Positions 8,598 through 17,277 of a stretch of DNA of 64,000 bases are shown one piece after another (within the stretch, counting starts at the first letter, position 1; every line of letters begins with the position of its first letter). Origin of the DNA: Hymenobacter taeanensis (GTDB lineage: Bacteria; Bacteroidota; Bacteroidia; Cytophagales; Hymenobacteraceae); assembly GCF_013137895.1 (NCBI RefSeq), contig NZ_CP053538.1:743501-807500 (forward strand), read 5' to 3'. Both the position numbers and the translations under genes were made by a program. The notes beneath the pieces are model-generated. The model made no database searches, had not been told where the DNA came from, and worked only from the letters and a program-made list of their open reading frames with translations.

Positions 8598-9575
8598 CTA
8601 CACCAGTCCTTCCCGCAGCAAATCGTGCAGATGAATGAACCCGCAGAAGCGCCCGTCATCGGTTACTACTAGCTGGGTGATATTACGGGCCTGCATGCGG
8701 GCTAGTGCTTCCACGGCAAAGTCGTCGATATCGATGGTAACGGGGGCGGGGGTTAGAATGTCAAGGGCCCTGACGGCGTCTAGCCGGCCTTCAAAGGTGG
8801 TAAGCATACGGCGCAGGTCGCCATCAGTTATAATGCCTACCAGTTCTTCTTGGGTATTGAGCACGGCCGTGGCACCAAGGCGCTTGCCTGATATCTCCAG
8901 AATTATTTCTTTCAGGGCGGCATCATCGCGCACCCGGGGTTGCTGGTTCTGGCGGCTGAGGTCCCCCACTTTAAGGTAGAGCTCTTTGCCCAAGGTACCT
9001 CCCGGGTGCAGGCGGGCAAAGTCTTGCCGGCTAAAAGCGCGGCTTTCCAGCAGGCATACCGCCAGCGCATCGCCCAGGGCCAAGGCGGCAGTAGTGCTGG
9101 TGGTAGGTGCCAGATTATGGGGGCAGGCCTCGCGGGTTACGGGGGCGTGCAGCACGTAATTGGCCTGCACTGCCAAATATGATTCAGCGTTGCTGACCAA
9201 GGCGGCCAGCGGCACTCCTTTGCGCTTGAGCAAAGGCACCAGCACTTTTATCTCGGGCGTGTCGCCGCTCTTGCTGATGGCAATGACGAAATCATCGGCC
9301 TGAATCATGCCTAAGTCGCCGTGAATGGCGTCGGCGGCGTGCATAAACAGGGCCGGAGTACCCGTAGAATTTAGCGTGGCTACCATTTTGCCTGCAATGT
9401 GGGCGCTTTTCCCAATGCCAGTTACTACCACCCTACCACGTAAAGAGAGAATAGCAGCTACGCATTGTGCAAAATCCGGGCTGTTGCCTATAACATCGGC
9501 TACTCCCTGAATAGCCTCAGCTTCTTGCTGAAGCACTTTTTTTGCAATCAGGATGGGGTCGTTCTGCTGTTTCAA
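8598..9575 (-). CDS. kdsD: Arabinose-5-phosphate isomerase (KpsF/GutQ family)
   Basis: The enzyme interconverts ribulose-5-phosphate and arabinose-5-phosphate, the first committed step to Kdo and hence lipopolysaccharide. The 325 residues contain an N-terminal SIS sugar-isomerase domain (about 40-175) with VVVTGIGKSAHIAGK, the loop AISKSGDTPEIK and TTSTTAALALGDALAVCLL. Two C-terminal CBS domains follow (about 205-325), including GIITDGDLRR. The gene appears to start at TTG 9575, giving MKQQNDPILIAKK; no ATG exists upstream in frame nor for about 85 residues downstream. A perfect 14-bp palindrome sits six bases before the start. It is divergent from recQ. Confidence 0.9.
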   Translation of the reverse strand: MKQQNDPILIAKKVLQQEAEAIQGVADVIGNSPDFAQCVAAILSLRGRVVVTGIGKSAHIAGKMVATLNSTGTPALFMHAADAIHGDLGMIQADDFVIAISKSGDTPEIKVLVPLLKRKGVPLAALVSNAESYLAVQANYVLHAPVTREACPHNLAPTTSTTAALALGDALAVCLLESRAFSRQDFARLHPGGTLGKELYLKVGDLSRQNQQPRVRDDAALKEIILEISGKRLGATAVLNTQEELVGIITDGDLRRMLTTFEGRLDAVRALDILTPAPVTIDIDDFAVEALARMQARNITQLVVTDDGRFCGFIHLHDLLREGLV

Positions 9576-9580
9576 TCTAA

Positions 9581-9594
9581 ATTTGATATCAAAT
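9581..9594. promoter_or_regulatory. Perfect 14-bp palindrome upstream of kdsD
   Basis: The sequence atttgatatcaaat is fully self-complementary. It lies five bases before the proposed TTG start of kdsD, in the divergent kdsD-recQ intergenic region. It may be an operator or a promoter part; a chance AT-rich palindrome cannot be excluded. Confidence 0.35.
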
Positions 9595-9660
9595 AGAAAA
9601 GAAGAGGCGGCTAACCGATGCTAAATGGCTTTATCTGTGGCCGCACTGTGCTCTCTATCT

Positions 9661-9668
9661 TAATTTTG
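9661..9668 (+). promoter_or_regulatory. Bacteroidota -7 element for recQ
   Basis: TAATTTTG matches TAnnTTTG exactly and lies 27 bases before ATG 9695. No perfect -33 TTTG was found upstream. Confidence 0.45.
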
Positions 9669-9694
9669 TCTAGATTAGGAATGCAACTTCAAGT

Positions 9695-11941
9695 ATGTAC
9701 TCCAGTCTGCAACCCCAATCAGCGCAAGTGAGGATGTCTATGCCAGCCGCCGTGAAAATTCAAGTGAAGCAAGAGGCTGATCTGAAAGGCAAGTTAAAGG
9801 AAGTTTTTGGGTACGGTCAGTTCCGGGGCGTGCAGGAGGATATTATCCAAAACGTCATCCGAGGCAACAATACCTTCGTGATTATGCCCACTGGGGCAGG
9901 CAAGAGCTTGTGCTATCAGCTCCCGGCCTTGGTGTTGCCTGGCACGGCCATCGTGATTTCACCGCTTATCGCCCTGATGAAGAACCAGGTAGATCAGCTA
10001 AATGCGTTTGGGGTAAATGCTCAGTTTCTGAACTCGACCTTGTCGAAGTCAGAAATGAACAAGGTGAAGAAGGACGTTATCAGCGGCGAGGTAAAGCTGC
10101 TGTACGTGGCGCCGGAGTCGCTGACCAAGGAAGAAACCATTGAGTTTCTGCAGAAGGCTACTATCTCCTTTGTGGCTATTGACGAAGCTCACTGCATCTC
10201 GGAGTGGGGCCACGACTTCCGTCCCGAGTACCGCAAGATTCGCAGCATTATTGACGGCCTGGGCGTGCAGGTGCCGGTTATTGCCCTCACGGCCACCGCA
10301 ACGCCCAAGGTGCAGCAGGATATTCAGAAAAACCTGCAGATGGACGACGCCTCGGTGTTCAAGACCTCGTTCAACCGCACCAACCTCTATTACGAGGTGC
10401 GCCCCAAGCACAACACCAAGAAGCAGCTGATTCAGTACGTGAAGCAGCGCAAGGGTTTAGCGGGCATTGTGTATTGCCTGAGCCGCAAGAAAGTAGAGGA
10501 AATTGCGGAGCTGCTGCGCGTGAATGACGTGCGGGCCCTCCCCTACCACGCCGGCCTTGACCCGCACGTGCGCATGGCTAACCAAGACGCCTTCCTGAAC
10601 GAAGACTGCGACGTTATTGTGGCCACTATTGCCTTTGGGATGGGCATTGATAAGCCCGATGTGCGGTTCGTGATTCACTTTGACACGCCCAAGAGCATTG
10701 AGGGATACTACCAAGAAACCGGCCGCGGCGGCCGCGACGGCCTGGAGGGCGACTGCCTGATGTTCTACAGCTACGACGACATTGTAAAGCTGGAGAAATT
10801 TAACAAAGACAAGCCCGTAACCGAGCGCGATAACTCCAAGCTGTTGCTGCAGGAGATGGCCAACTACGCCGACTCGGCAGTGTGCCGCCGTAAGCAGCTG
10901 CTGCATTACTTTGGCGAGAGCTATCCTACCGACTGCGGTTTCTGCGACAACTGCAAACACCCCAGGGCCCGTTTTGAGGCCAAGAACGAGGTGGTAATGG
11001 CCCTTAAAGCCGTAGTGCAGACGGAGGAGCGCTTTGGCCTCGACCATATTGGAACGGTGTTGATGGGGATGAATAACCCCCACGTGGAGAGCTATGGCCA
11101 CGACCAGCTACCGGTATATGGCCAGGGCAAGGACCACGATGCTCAGTTCTGGCACTCTTTATTGCGCCAAGTACTGCTGGCAGGATACCTGGAAAAGGAT
11201 ATCGAGAATTTTGGCGTAATTAAGATCTCGCAGAAGGGTATCGACTTTATTGAGAACCCACATTCGATCAAGCTCACTCAGGACCACAACTACGAGGAAG
11301 AGGTGAAAGAAGAACAGGAACAAGAAGAAGTCCAGCAGGCAGCGGGCCACGACGAGACGCTGTTCGAGATGCTGAAGGCGCTGCGCAAGAAAATTGCTCA
11401 GCAGAAGAACCTGCCCCCCTACGTTCTCTTCCAAGACCCGTCCTTGAAAGAGATGGCTACTACCTTCCCCGTGAAGATGGAAGACCTGGCTCACGTAGGT
11501 GGCGTAGGCCAGGGAAAAGCCCAGAAGTTTGGGGCGCCCTTCCTAGCTCTCATCCAGAAATACGTGGATGAAAATGACATTATAACAGCCGCCGATGTGG
11601 TAGTAAAATCGGCCGTTAATAAGTCTAAAATCAAGATCTACATCATTCAGCAGATCGATAAGAAAATGGACCTGGAGGAAATTGCTTCTTCTAAGGGCAT
11701 TGATATGCGGGAGCTGATGGAGGAGATTGAGCACATCTGCTACTCGGGCACCAAGCTCAACCTCGATTACTATATTGATGGGGTGCTGGACCAAGACCGC
11801 CAGGAAGAAATTACCGAATACTTTTTGCAAGCCAGTACCGATAATATTGCGGTAGCCCTGAAAGAGCTGGGCTCTGATGACTACACCGAGGAAGATTTGC
11901 GTTTGATGCGCATTAAATTCCTGAGCGAATACGCTAACTAA
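9695..11941 (+). CDS. recQ: ATP-dependent DNA helicase RecQ
   Basis: A 3'-5' superfamily 2 helicase used in recombination and replication-fork repair. With ATG 9695 it has 748 residues; ATG 9734 or 9740 would remove 13-15 unconserved residues. Seen in order: Walker [12 protein letters not shown] (about 65-75), [13 protein letters not shown], the DEAH box with [20 protein letters not shown], and helicase C-terminal motifs ([28 protein letters not shown]). A zinc-binding subdomain has [12 protein letters not shown] and CGFCDNC. A winged helix, an acidic linker ([15 protein letters not shown]) and an HRDC domain follow. About 100 further residues end in IRFLSEYAN-like helices, longer than E. coli RecQ but usual in Bacteroidota. 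The gene is monocistronic and converges on a GNAT gene across a very long hairpin. Confidence 0.95.
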   Translation: MYSSLQPQSAQVRMSMPAAVKIQVKQEADLKGKLKEVFGYGQFRGVQEDIIQNVIRGNNTFVIMPTGAGKSLCYQLPALVLPGTAIVISPLIALMKNQVDQLNAFGVNAQFLNSTLSKSEMNKVKKDVISGEVKLLYVAPESLTKEETIEFLQKATISFVAIDEAHCISEWGHDFRPEYRKIRSIIDGLGVQVPVIALTATATPKVQQDIQKNLQMDDASVFKTSFNRTNLYYEVRPKHNTKKQLIQYVKQRKGLAGIVYCLSRKKVEEIAELLRVNDVRALPYHAGLDPHVRMANQDAFLNEDCDVIVATIAFGMGIDKPDVRFVIHFDTPKSIEGYYQETGRGGRDGLEGDCLMFYSYDDIVKLEKFNKDKPVTERDNSKLLLQEMANYADSAVCRRKQLLHYFGESYPTDCGFCDNCKHPRARFEAKNEVVMALKAVVQTEERFGLDHIGTVLMGMNNPHVESYGHDQLPVYGQGKDHDAQFWHSLLRQVLLAGYLEKDIENFGVIKISQKGIDFIENPHSIKLTQDHNYEEEVKEEQEQEEVQQAAGHDETLFEMLKALRKKIAQQKNLPPYVLFQDPSLKEMATTFPVKMEDLAHVGGVGQGKAQKFGAPFLALIQKYVDENDIITAADVVVKSAVNKSKIKIYIIQQIDKKMDLEEIASSKGIDMRELMEEIEHICYSGTKLNLDYYIDGVLDQDRQEEITEYFLQASTDNIAVALKELGSDDYTEEDLRLMRIKFLSEYAN

Positions 11942-11953
11942 TTGCCTCAACGA

Positions 11954-12032
11954 AACGGCAGTGGCCTAGACATAAGAAGGGGCCTTTCTACCAGTGAGAA
12001 AGGCCCCTTCTTATGTCTAGGCCACTGCCGTT
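11954..12032. terminator. Exceptionally long bidirectional terminator hairpin
   Basis: A perfect 36-bp inverted repeat (11954-11989 with 11997-12032) has a 7-base loop. It lies between convergent recQ and the GNAT gene and overlaps the last codons of the latter. Each arm contains the window's recurrent motif (GTGGCCTAG left, CTAGGCCAC right). Terminator function is inferred from position; the stem is far longer than needed. Confidence 0.75.
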
Positions 12033-12747
12033 ACAACCACAGATGATAAATTAACTCCTCATGCTCTAGCCGGAAGCCCTCGCTCTCATAGAACTGATAC
12101 GCACTTGTGTTGGCTCGTTGTGTTACCACTTGCAGTTGGGGTAAGTACCAGGCAGCAGCATAATGTTTAGCGCCCTGTATCAGCTGATGCCCAATACCTT
12201 GCCTGCGCATACCTGCATCTACCGCCAGCAGCCCAATATCGGCCCGGCCGGGGCGCACACCCAGGGTTAAGAGGCCCGTGGCATTAGCAGTGGGTGTGGG
12301 CTGGTACTGCAGGACTATGCGTGCTCTTTCACCCTGTATGCTCTTCTCAATCCACTCCCGATAGAGGCGTTCGTACACTCCTGGGGCAAAATGAGGATCA
12401 AGGCGAAAGCGCGAGTGCATACCACTCTGCTGCGCTAGTTCATGTAAAGCCGGCGTTAGGGTAGTGGCCGCTTGAATGGCAGGTGGCAACGGCTGAGCAG
12501 TTAACTCAACATCAAGTACAAAGCGTACTTTCTGGTCGGCTAGTACTGCCCCTACCACCTGAGCACTTTGGTTTGAGGTCTTATCATCGGGGTCTACGGC
12601 CCAGTACAGAAGCCGCCAGCCTTCCTGCCAGGCCCCACAAATGGTAGAGCGCAACTGCTGCTCCGGCATGTTTAGGCTGATGAGGCGTCCGACCGGAAAC
12701 CCTAAAAAGCGACTATCCCAAGCCAGTGGCTCGATAATGGAATTCAT
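12031..12747 (-). CDS. GNAT family N-acetyltransferase, WecD-like
   Basis: This 238-residue protein transfers an acyl group from acyl-CoA to an amine. The acetyl-CoA binding region is clear near the C-terminus: IGLLAVDAGMRRQGIGHQLI contains the R/Q-x-x-G-x-G/A motif, followed by VTQRANTSAYQFYESEGF, the usual end of the fold. The N-terminus EPLAWDSRFLGFPVGRL resembles the opening of WecD-type enzymes that acetylate dTDP-amino sugars, which have a related W-D-S-x-F-F-G start. The substrate is therefore possibly an amino sugar, but no sugar operon surrounds the gene. The stop codon lies inside the long hairpin shared with recQ. Confidence 0.75.
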   Translation of the reverse strand: MNSIIEPLAWDSRFLGFPVGRLISLNMPEQQLRSTICGAWQEGWRLLYWAVDPDDKTSNQSAQVVGAVLADQKVRFVLDVELTAQPLPPAIQAATTLTPALHELAQQSGMHSRFRLDPHFAPGVYERLYREWIEKSIQGERARIVLQYQPTPTANATGLLTLGVRPGRADIGLLAVDAGMRRQGIGHQLIQGAKHYAAAWYLPQLQVVTQRANTSAYQFYESEGFRLEHEELIYHLWL

Positions 12748-12776
12748 ACTGCAAAAGAGGCGTGACTAAATAGCAT

Positions 12777-12813
12777 AAAAGCCGGTCATCACTTAACAGG
12801 ATGACCGGCTTTT
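12777..12813 (-). terminator. Rho-independent terminator after the bacilliredoxin gene
   Basis: A perfect 14-bp stem (12777-12790 with 12800-12813) with a 9-base loop. On the minus strand the arm ends in a T tract, which fits termination of the bacilliredoxin transcript before the GNAT gene. Confidence 0.8.
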
Positions 12814-12855
12814 GTACGTGGTGCTTGGCAGCTTGGCCCTAGGCCACTACCACTT

Positions 12856-13278
12856 TTAGCAGTACTCCTCGAATGCGCCCTGCAGGTTGTTGGCAATGCG
12901 CATCAGGTCATTGCCTTCAATGTGGTAGCGCTCAATCATGTGCACCAGCTCACCATCTTTGAACAGCGCAATGCAAGGGCTGCTGGGTGGGTAAGGCAAC
13001 AGGTGCTCCCGCACCTTCGCTACGGCTTCGGTTTCCATGCCGGCAAATACGGTTACCAGCTTGTTGGGCTTCTTATCGGAGCTGGAAACAGCCATTTTCA
13101 GGGCGGGGCGGGCCTTACCGGCGGCGCAACCACACACTGAGTTTACCGCTACCAATACAGTGCCGCTCTGCTCATTGAGCACAGCATCCACTTCTTCGGG
13201 GGTCATTAACTGCTCGAAACCGGCCTCAACGAGGTCCTGACGAATCGGGGCTACCATGTATTCTGGGTACGTGGCCAT
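12856..13278 (-). CDS. Bacilliredoxin, BrxA/BrxB (YphP) family
   Basis: A thioredoxin-fold protein of 140 residues that reverses mixed disulfides between proteins and low-molecular-weight thiols. The N-terminus MATYPEYMVAPIRQDLVEAG and the active-site segment VNSVCGCAAGKARP are characteristic: the family's C-x-C motif (Cys-Gly-Cys) is present. The later FAGMETEAVAKVREHL and PSSPCIALFKDGELVHMIER blocks also fit, and the protein ends in a cysteine as many homologues do. The length agrees with the family. The gene has its own terminator and a TAnnTTTG element about 60 bases upstream, so it is probably monocistronic. The redox partner thiol cannot be told from this window. Confidence 0.9.
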   Translation of the reverse strand: MATYPEYMVAPIRQDLVEAGFEQLMTPEEVDAVLNEQSGTVLVAVNSVCGCAAGKARPALKMAVSSSDKKPNKLVTVFAGMETEAVAKVREHLLPYPPSSPCIALFKDGELVHMIERYHIEGNDLMRIANNLQGAFEEYC

Positions 13279-13337
13279 AGGAGAAAGCTAGGCTTTTAAG
13301 TAAAAACGAGGGCTAGACATCAAGCCCATCAGGAGTG

Positions 13338-13345
13338 CAAAAATA
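13338..13345 (-). promoter_or_regulatory. Candidate -7 element for the bacilliredoxin gene
   Basis: On the minus strand this reads TATTTTTG, a full match to TAnnTTTG, 60 bases before the start codon. No -33 element at the usual spacing was found. Confidence 0.35.
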
Positions 13346-13529
13346 CGCAAACTCTTCCGGCAGACCATCAATCAGCCCATCAACCCCCATAAGCGGCCGG
13401 AAGTTTGCGGTTAGGCTATTTTTTGCAAATGAATACCTGCTCGCTGGTAGTGCGCCAAGCGCTTAAGCCCTCTGCGCCGGGGTTCCGTATAGGTCATGTG
13501 CCCTTTTTACTCCGCTCAAGTTGCCGGTT

Positions 13530-13823
13530 ATGACTTACAAAGAATTTATGGATTCTCAGACCCAGTTAGAAGCGCCTGCTCATCTTACTCCCTTGCTGGA
13601 AGCCCTCTGGTATGCTGGCCGAGATGAATGGCACCGCGCTCATGATATTGCCCAGGATAACGAGCATGACCCGATGCACAACTGGCTGCACGCCTTTTTG
13701 CACCGCCAAGAAGGTGATTTTGGCAATGCCGCCTACTGGTACCGGCGCGCTAACCGCACCGTTTATTCTGGTGGCCTCCGGGAAGAATGGCAAGAAATGG
13801 TCAGGACCCAATTACCGGCCTAA
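13530..13823 (+). CDS. Conserved hypothetical helical protein
   Basis: Translation is taken from ATG 13530 (a TTG three codons earlier is the only longer start), giving 97 residues without signal peptide or membrane segment. It is helical and rich in Trp, His and Asp, with a patterned core (DEWHRAHDIAQDNEHD, NWLHAFLHRQEGDFGNAAYW, YRRANR) that looks like a pair of TPR-type helices. I know similar short proteins of unknown function in Bacteroidota and cyanobacteria, but I can assign no role. It is monocistronic, lies between a divergent bacilliredoxin gene and a TPR gene, and shows good codon use. Confidence 0.7.
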   Translation: MTYKEFMDSQTQLEAPAHLTPLLEALWYAGRDEWHRAHDIAQDNEHDPMHNWLHAFLHRQEGDFGNAAYWYRRANRTVYSGGLREEWQEMVRTQLPA

Positions 13824-13965
13824 ACACGCAGGTTGAAGTCAGGCCCTCTAACAGGCCTGTTAATTATTCAATTAATTCAATTACATAGCTATTCAATAGG
13901 ATTTCGGTCCATATTGTGTTAATAAAAATTATATTTACCCGCACAAATCAAATCAGCGGGATGCT

Positions 13966-15030
13966 ATGCTAAGGAATGTTCTGGCCGTTATAGTTATGGC
14001 CTCTGTTGCCAGCACTGCTCATGCGCAGGTAGATACTGTTAAGGCTACCACGCTGCCACCTGCTCAGCTGGCCGAAAAGCTCTATAACAGCGGAGTGGCG
14101 AAGTACAACCAGAAAAGCTACCGGGCCGCTATCCTGGACTTTGACAAGGCTTTGGCTGCCAAGCCTGACTTTGCCAAGGCCTATTACAATCGGGCTACCA
14201 CGCGCTATGAGCTGAAGGAGTATCAGTCGGCGGTGCAGGACTACGACGCCGCCATTAAGCTCGATGCCGCCACTTTTGGCCCTTATTTCGGGCGTGGTCA
14301 GGCTCGGGAGGCGCTGGGTCAGTCGGCGGAGGCGGAGCAGGACTACACCAAAGCGGCAGAGTTGAAAGCAGATTATGCTCCCTCCTGGTATTACCGCGGG
14401 GCTTTGCGGTTTGAAAAAGGCAGTTATCAAGATGCAAAAGCCGATTTTGATCAGGCCATTAAGGCTGACCCCGCTTACGCATACGCCTGGCACGACCGGG
14501 GAAGCGCCCAGCGCCAGCTCAACAATTTACCTGCCGCCATCCAGGACTACAGCAAAGCCCTGAGCCTGCAGCCTGAGTTGCTGCCTGCCCTGCTAAACCG
14601 GGCTGCTACCAAGCGCCGCGCCGGTGACCTAAAAGGCGCCCTCCAGGATTACAACGACTACTTGAGCAAAAAGCAGGATAACGCTCTGGCCTTTACAAAC
14701 CGGGGTGCCACCCGCTTTGAACAAGGCGACTTTAAGGGGGCGGTAGAAGACTTTTCAAAAGCCGTTACCCTGCAACCTGATTATGCTTACGCCTGGAATA
14801 ACCGCGCCGCCGCTTATCTCAAGCTGGAGGACTTTGCCAAAGCGGAGGCCGATGCCTCAAAAGCTATTAGTCTGAATGCCCAATACGCAGAGGCCTACCT
14901 CAACCGGGGCCACGCTCGCGAGATGCTGCGCCACCCCGACCAAGCCTGTCAGGATTGGCGCAAAGCCGCTGACCTAGGCTTGGAAGTAGGCAACACGTAC
15001 GCGGCTAACTCGGGCTGCGGGGCACAATAG
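13966..15030 (+). CDS. Exported tetratricopeptide-repeat protein
   Basis: This 354-residue protein begins with a signal peptide (MLRNVLAVIVMASVASTAHA, cleavage before QVD). Nearly all the rest is about nine consecutive 34-residue TPR units from residue 30 onward, with the expected pattern of small residues (AKAYYNRATTRYELKEYQSA, AYAWHDRGSAQRQLNNLPAA, AYAWNNRAAAYLKLEDFAKA). The final unit contains two cysteines (ACQDWRKAADLG ... SGCGAQ) that may pair in the periplasm. TPR superhelices serve as scaffolds for protein complexes; the partner is unknown. The gene lies 107 bases before the PorE-like gene, in the same direction, without a clear terminator between, so they may be one unit. Confidence 0.85.
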   Translation: MLRNVLAVIVMASVASTAHAQVDTVKATTLPPAQLAEKLYNSGVAKYNQKSYRAAILDFDKALAAKPDFAKAYYNRATTRYELKEYQSAVQDYDAAIKLDAATFGPYFGRGQAREALGQSAEAEQDYTKAAELKADYAPSWYYRGALRFEKGSYQDAKADFDQAIKADPAYAYAWHDRGSAQRQLNNLPAAIQDYSKALSLQPELLPALLNRAATKRRAGDLKGALQDYNDYLSKKQDNALAFTNRGATRFEQGDFKGAVEDFSKAVTLQPDYAYAWNNRAAAYLKLEDFAKAEADASKAISLNAQYAEAYLNRGHAREMLRHPDQACQDWRKAADLGLEVGNTYAANSGCGAQ

Positions 15031-15137
15031 GCCTCGTTGCGAAGGGAAAAGCGGCGCAAAAACATTCTTCATTCTCAGTCGCAGCGCACCACAGTTATCG
15101 GCACGCAAGCCTACCCTAACTTCTCATTACACTATCC

Positions 15138-17174
15138 ATGCATAAATACCTACTCGCCTTCCTGCTACTCACTACTGCCGCGCACGCGCAGAATGTTGAG
15201 TTCAGCAAAGACCGGTTTGGCAATGATAAGGAAGGTCTTAAGGCAGCCCTTAAGGAGGTGAAAGCGGGCAATGAGTGGTACGAAATGGACCCTCCGCGCT
15301 ATGAGCAGGCTCTGGGGCACTACCTGATGGCTCAGAAGTTCAACCCCAATAATGCCGAGCTTAATCTCCGCATCGGAGACAGCTACCTGCACTCTGGGTT
15401 TAAGCCCCGGGCCCTCGCTTATCTGCAGAAGGCTTACCAGCTTAACCCCGATGTAGACCCACGGATACATTACCTGCTGGGCCGTGGCTTGCACCTCAAT
15501 GCTAAATGGCAGGAGGCTATTGCCGAGTATAAGCGGGCTACTCCGGCCAGCGGTTCTAAAAATACGGCGGCCTTCACCGAGGATATTCAAAAGAAAATTC
15601 GGGAGTGCGAAAACGGTCAGAAACTAGCGGCTAAACCCACCCGGGTATTCATTGACAATGCCGGACCGGGCGTAAACTCCCCCTACCCCGACTACGGCCC
15701 CGTAATTACCGCCGATGAATCCGTAATTCTCTTCACTTCTCGGCGAGATAACTCCACGGGTGGGCAACGCGACCCGGAAACCGGCGGTTTTTTCGAAGAC
15801 ATTTACCAAAGCACCCGCACGGGGCCTAGCGAATGGTCGGCGGCCCGTAACCTCGGTGACCCCGTGAATACTGAGGGCCACGATGCCACCGTAGGCCTCT
15901 CGCCCGATGGACAGCGGATGCTGATGTATATGGAAGACAACGGCGGCGACCTGCACGAGGCAGACCTGCGTGGGGCCCAGTGGCGCAAGCCCCAGAAGCT
16001 GGGCTCCCGCATCAATAGCCGCTCGCACGAGTCATCAGCAGCCTACACACCCGATGGCCGCAGCCTGTATTTTGTGACCGACAAAGAGGGTGGCCTGGGT
16101 AGCCGCGACATTTACAAAATTGAGATTGACGGCCGCGGCCAAGCCCAAAACTTAGGTCCGGTTATCAATACCCAATACGGTGAGGAAGGCGTATTCCTGC
16201 ACCCCGATGGTAAAACCATGTACTTCTCGTCAGAAGGCCATAACTCCATGGGCGGGTACGACATTTTCAAATCGGTGTATGAAAATGGCAAATGGAGCGC
16301 CCCCGAAAACCTCGGTTGGCCCATTAATACCCCCGATGATGATGTATTCTTTGTGATTTCGGCATCGGGGCGTCACGGCTATTACTCTTCCTTCCGCGAC
16401 GATGGCCTGGGCTCTAAGGACATCTACCAGATTACTTTCCTGGGCCCCGAGAAGCAGCCCCTGCTAAGCCAGGAGGACCAGTTATTGGCCTCCCGGGTGC
16501 AGCCAGTAAAAGAGACCCTGCTGGCCCCGCCAGTAGCTATTGCCTCGGCCCAGGTTACAATTCTTAAGGGTACGGTTACCGACGAAAAAACCAAGGAACC
16601 GCTGGAGGCAACCCTTGACGTAATTGACAACTCACGTAACGAGGTTATTGCTTCGTTCAGGGCCAATGCGCAGTCGGGGCGCTATTTAGTGTCGTTGCCC
16701 TCGGGTGTTAATTATGGCATTGTTGTTCGGCAGGAAGGCTACCTCTTCCACTCCGAGAATTTTGACCTGCCTGCTGGCGCCACTTACTCTGAAGTAGTGA
16801 AGGACATTGCCCTGAAGAAGCTTGATATTGGGGTGAAGGTGGTACTGAACAACATCTTCTTTGACTTTGATAAAGCCACACTGCGCGCCGAAAGCACCAG
16901 TGAGTTGGAGCGCCTCCAGAAGCTGTTGACTGAAACTCCTGCCCTGCGCCTGGAAATTTCGGGACATACTGATAATGTAGGCAATGCCGCCTATAACAAG
17001 GACCTAAGCCAGCGTCGGGCTAAAGCGGTAGTAGATTACCTGGTGCAGAAGGGCATCACCAAAGACCGGCTCACGTTTGCGGGGTACGGCGACACTCAAC
17101 CCGTAGCCCCTAATACCACAAAAGGAGGCCGCCAGCTCAACCGGCGCACTGAGTTTAAAGTCACGGGCAAGTAA
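15138..17174 (+). CDS. PorE-like protein: TPR, beta-propeller, carboxypeptidase-regulatory and OmpA domains
   Basis: The protein has 678 residues. In order: signal peptide (1-17, ending AHA), TPR-like helices (about 45-150), PD40/WD40-like propeller blades (about 165-430; repeated patterns such as TPDGRSLYFVTDKEGGLGSR and HPDGKTMYFSSEGHNSMGGY), a carboxypeptidase-regulatory-like fold (about 475-555), and a C-terminal OmpA domain (about 565-678). The OmpA part has NNIFFDFDKATLR and the peptidoglycan-binding stretch ISGHTDNVGNAAYNKDLSQR. This exact architecture is that of PorE of Porphyromonas gingivalis, which ties the type IX secretion machinery to peptidoglycan, though Bacteroidota carry several paralogues of this layout. 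It pairs with the T9SS cargo near 0.5 kb only by shared pathway. Confidence 0.85.
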   Translation: MHKYLLAFLLLTTAAHAQNVEFSKDRFGNDKEGLKAALKEVKAGNEWYEMDPPRYEQALGHYLMAQKFNPNNAELNLRIGDSYLHSGFKPRALAYLQKAYQLNPDVDPRIHYLLGRGLHLNAKWQEAIAEYKRATPASGSKNTAAFTEDIQKKIRECENGQKLAAKPTRVFIDNAGPGVNSPYPDYGPVITADESVILFTSRRDNSTGGQRDPETGGFFEDIYQSTRTGPSEWSAARNLGDPVNTEGHDATVGLSPDGQRMLMYMEDNGGDLHEADLRGAQWRKPQKLGSRINSRSHESSAAYTPDGRSLYFVTDKEGGLGSRDIYKIEIDGRGQAQNLGPVINTQYGEEGVFLHPDGKTMYFSSEGHNSMGGYDIFKSVYENGKWSAPENLGWPINTPDDDVFFVISASGRHGYYSSFRDDGLGSKDIYQITFLGPEKQPLLSQEDQLLASRVQPVKETLLAPPVAIASAQVTILKGTVTDEKTKEPLEATLDVIDNSRNEVIASFRANAQSGRYLVSLPSGVNYGIVVRQEGYLFHSENFDLPAGATYSEVVKDIALKKLDIGVKVVLNNIFFDFDKATLRAESTSELERLQKLLTETPALRLEISGHTDNVGNAAYNKDLSQRRAKAVVDYLVQKGITKDRLTFAGYGDTQPVAPNTTKGGRQLNRRTEFKVTGK

Positions 17175-17191
17175 CGCGCCCCATGCATCAC

Positions 17192-17239
17192 AGCAAAGAG
17201 GCCTAGAAGCAGTGTAAGCTGCTTCTAGGCCTCTTTGCT
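17192..17239. terminator. Bidirectional terminator with embedded GCCTAG motif
   Basis: A perfect 21-bp inverted repeat (17192-17212 with 17219-17239) has a 6-base loop, 17 bases past the PorE-like stop and 38 bases before the end of the convergent gene. GGCCTAG and CTAGGCC form the middle of the two arms. Confidence 0.8.
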
Positions 17240-17277
17240 ATTACTTGCTCATGGCTACATCTTACCAAGCAATATGG

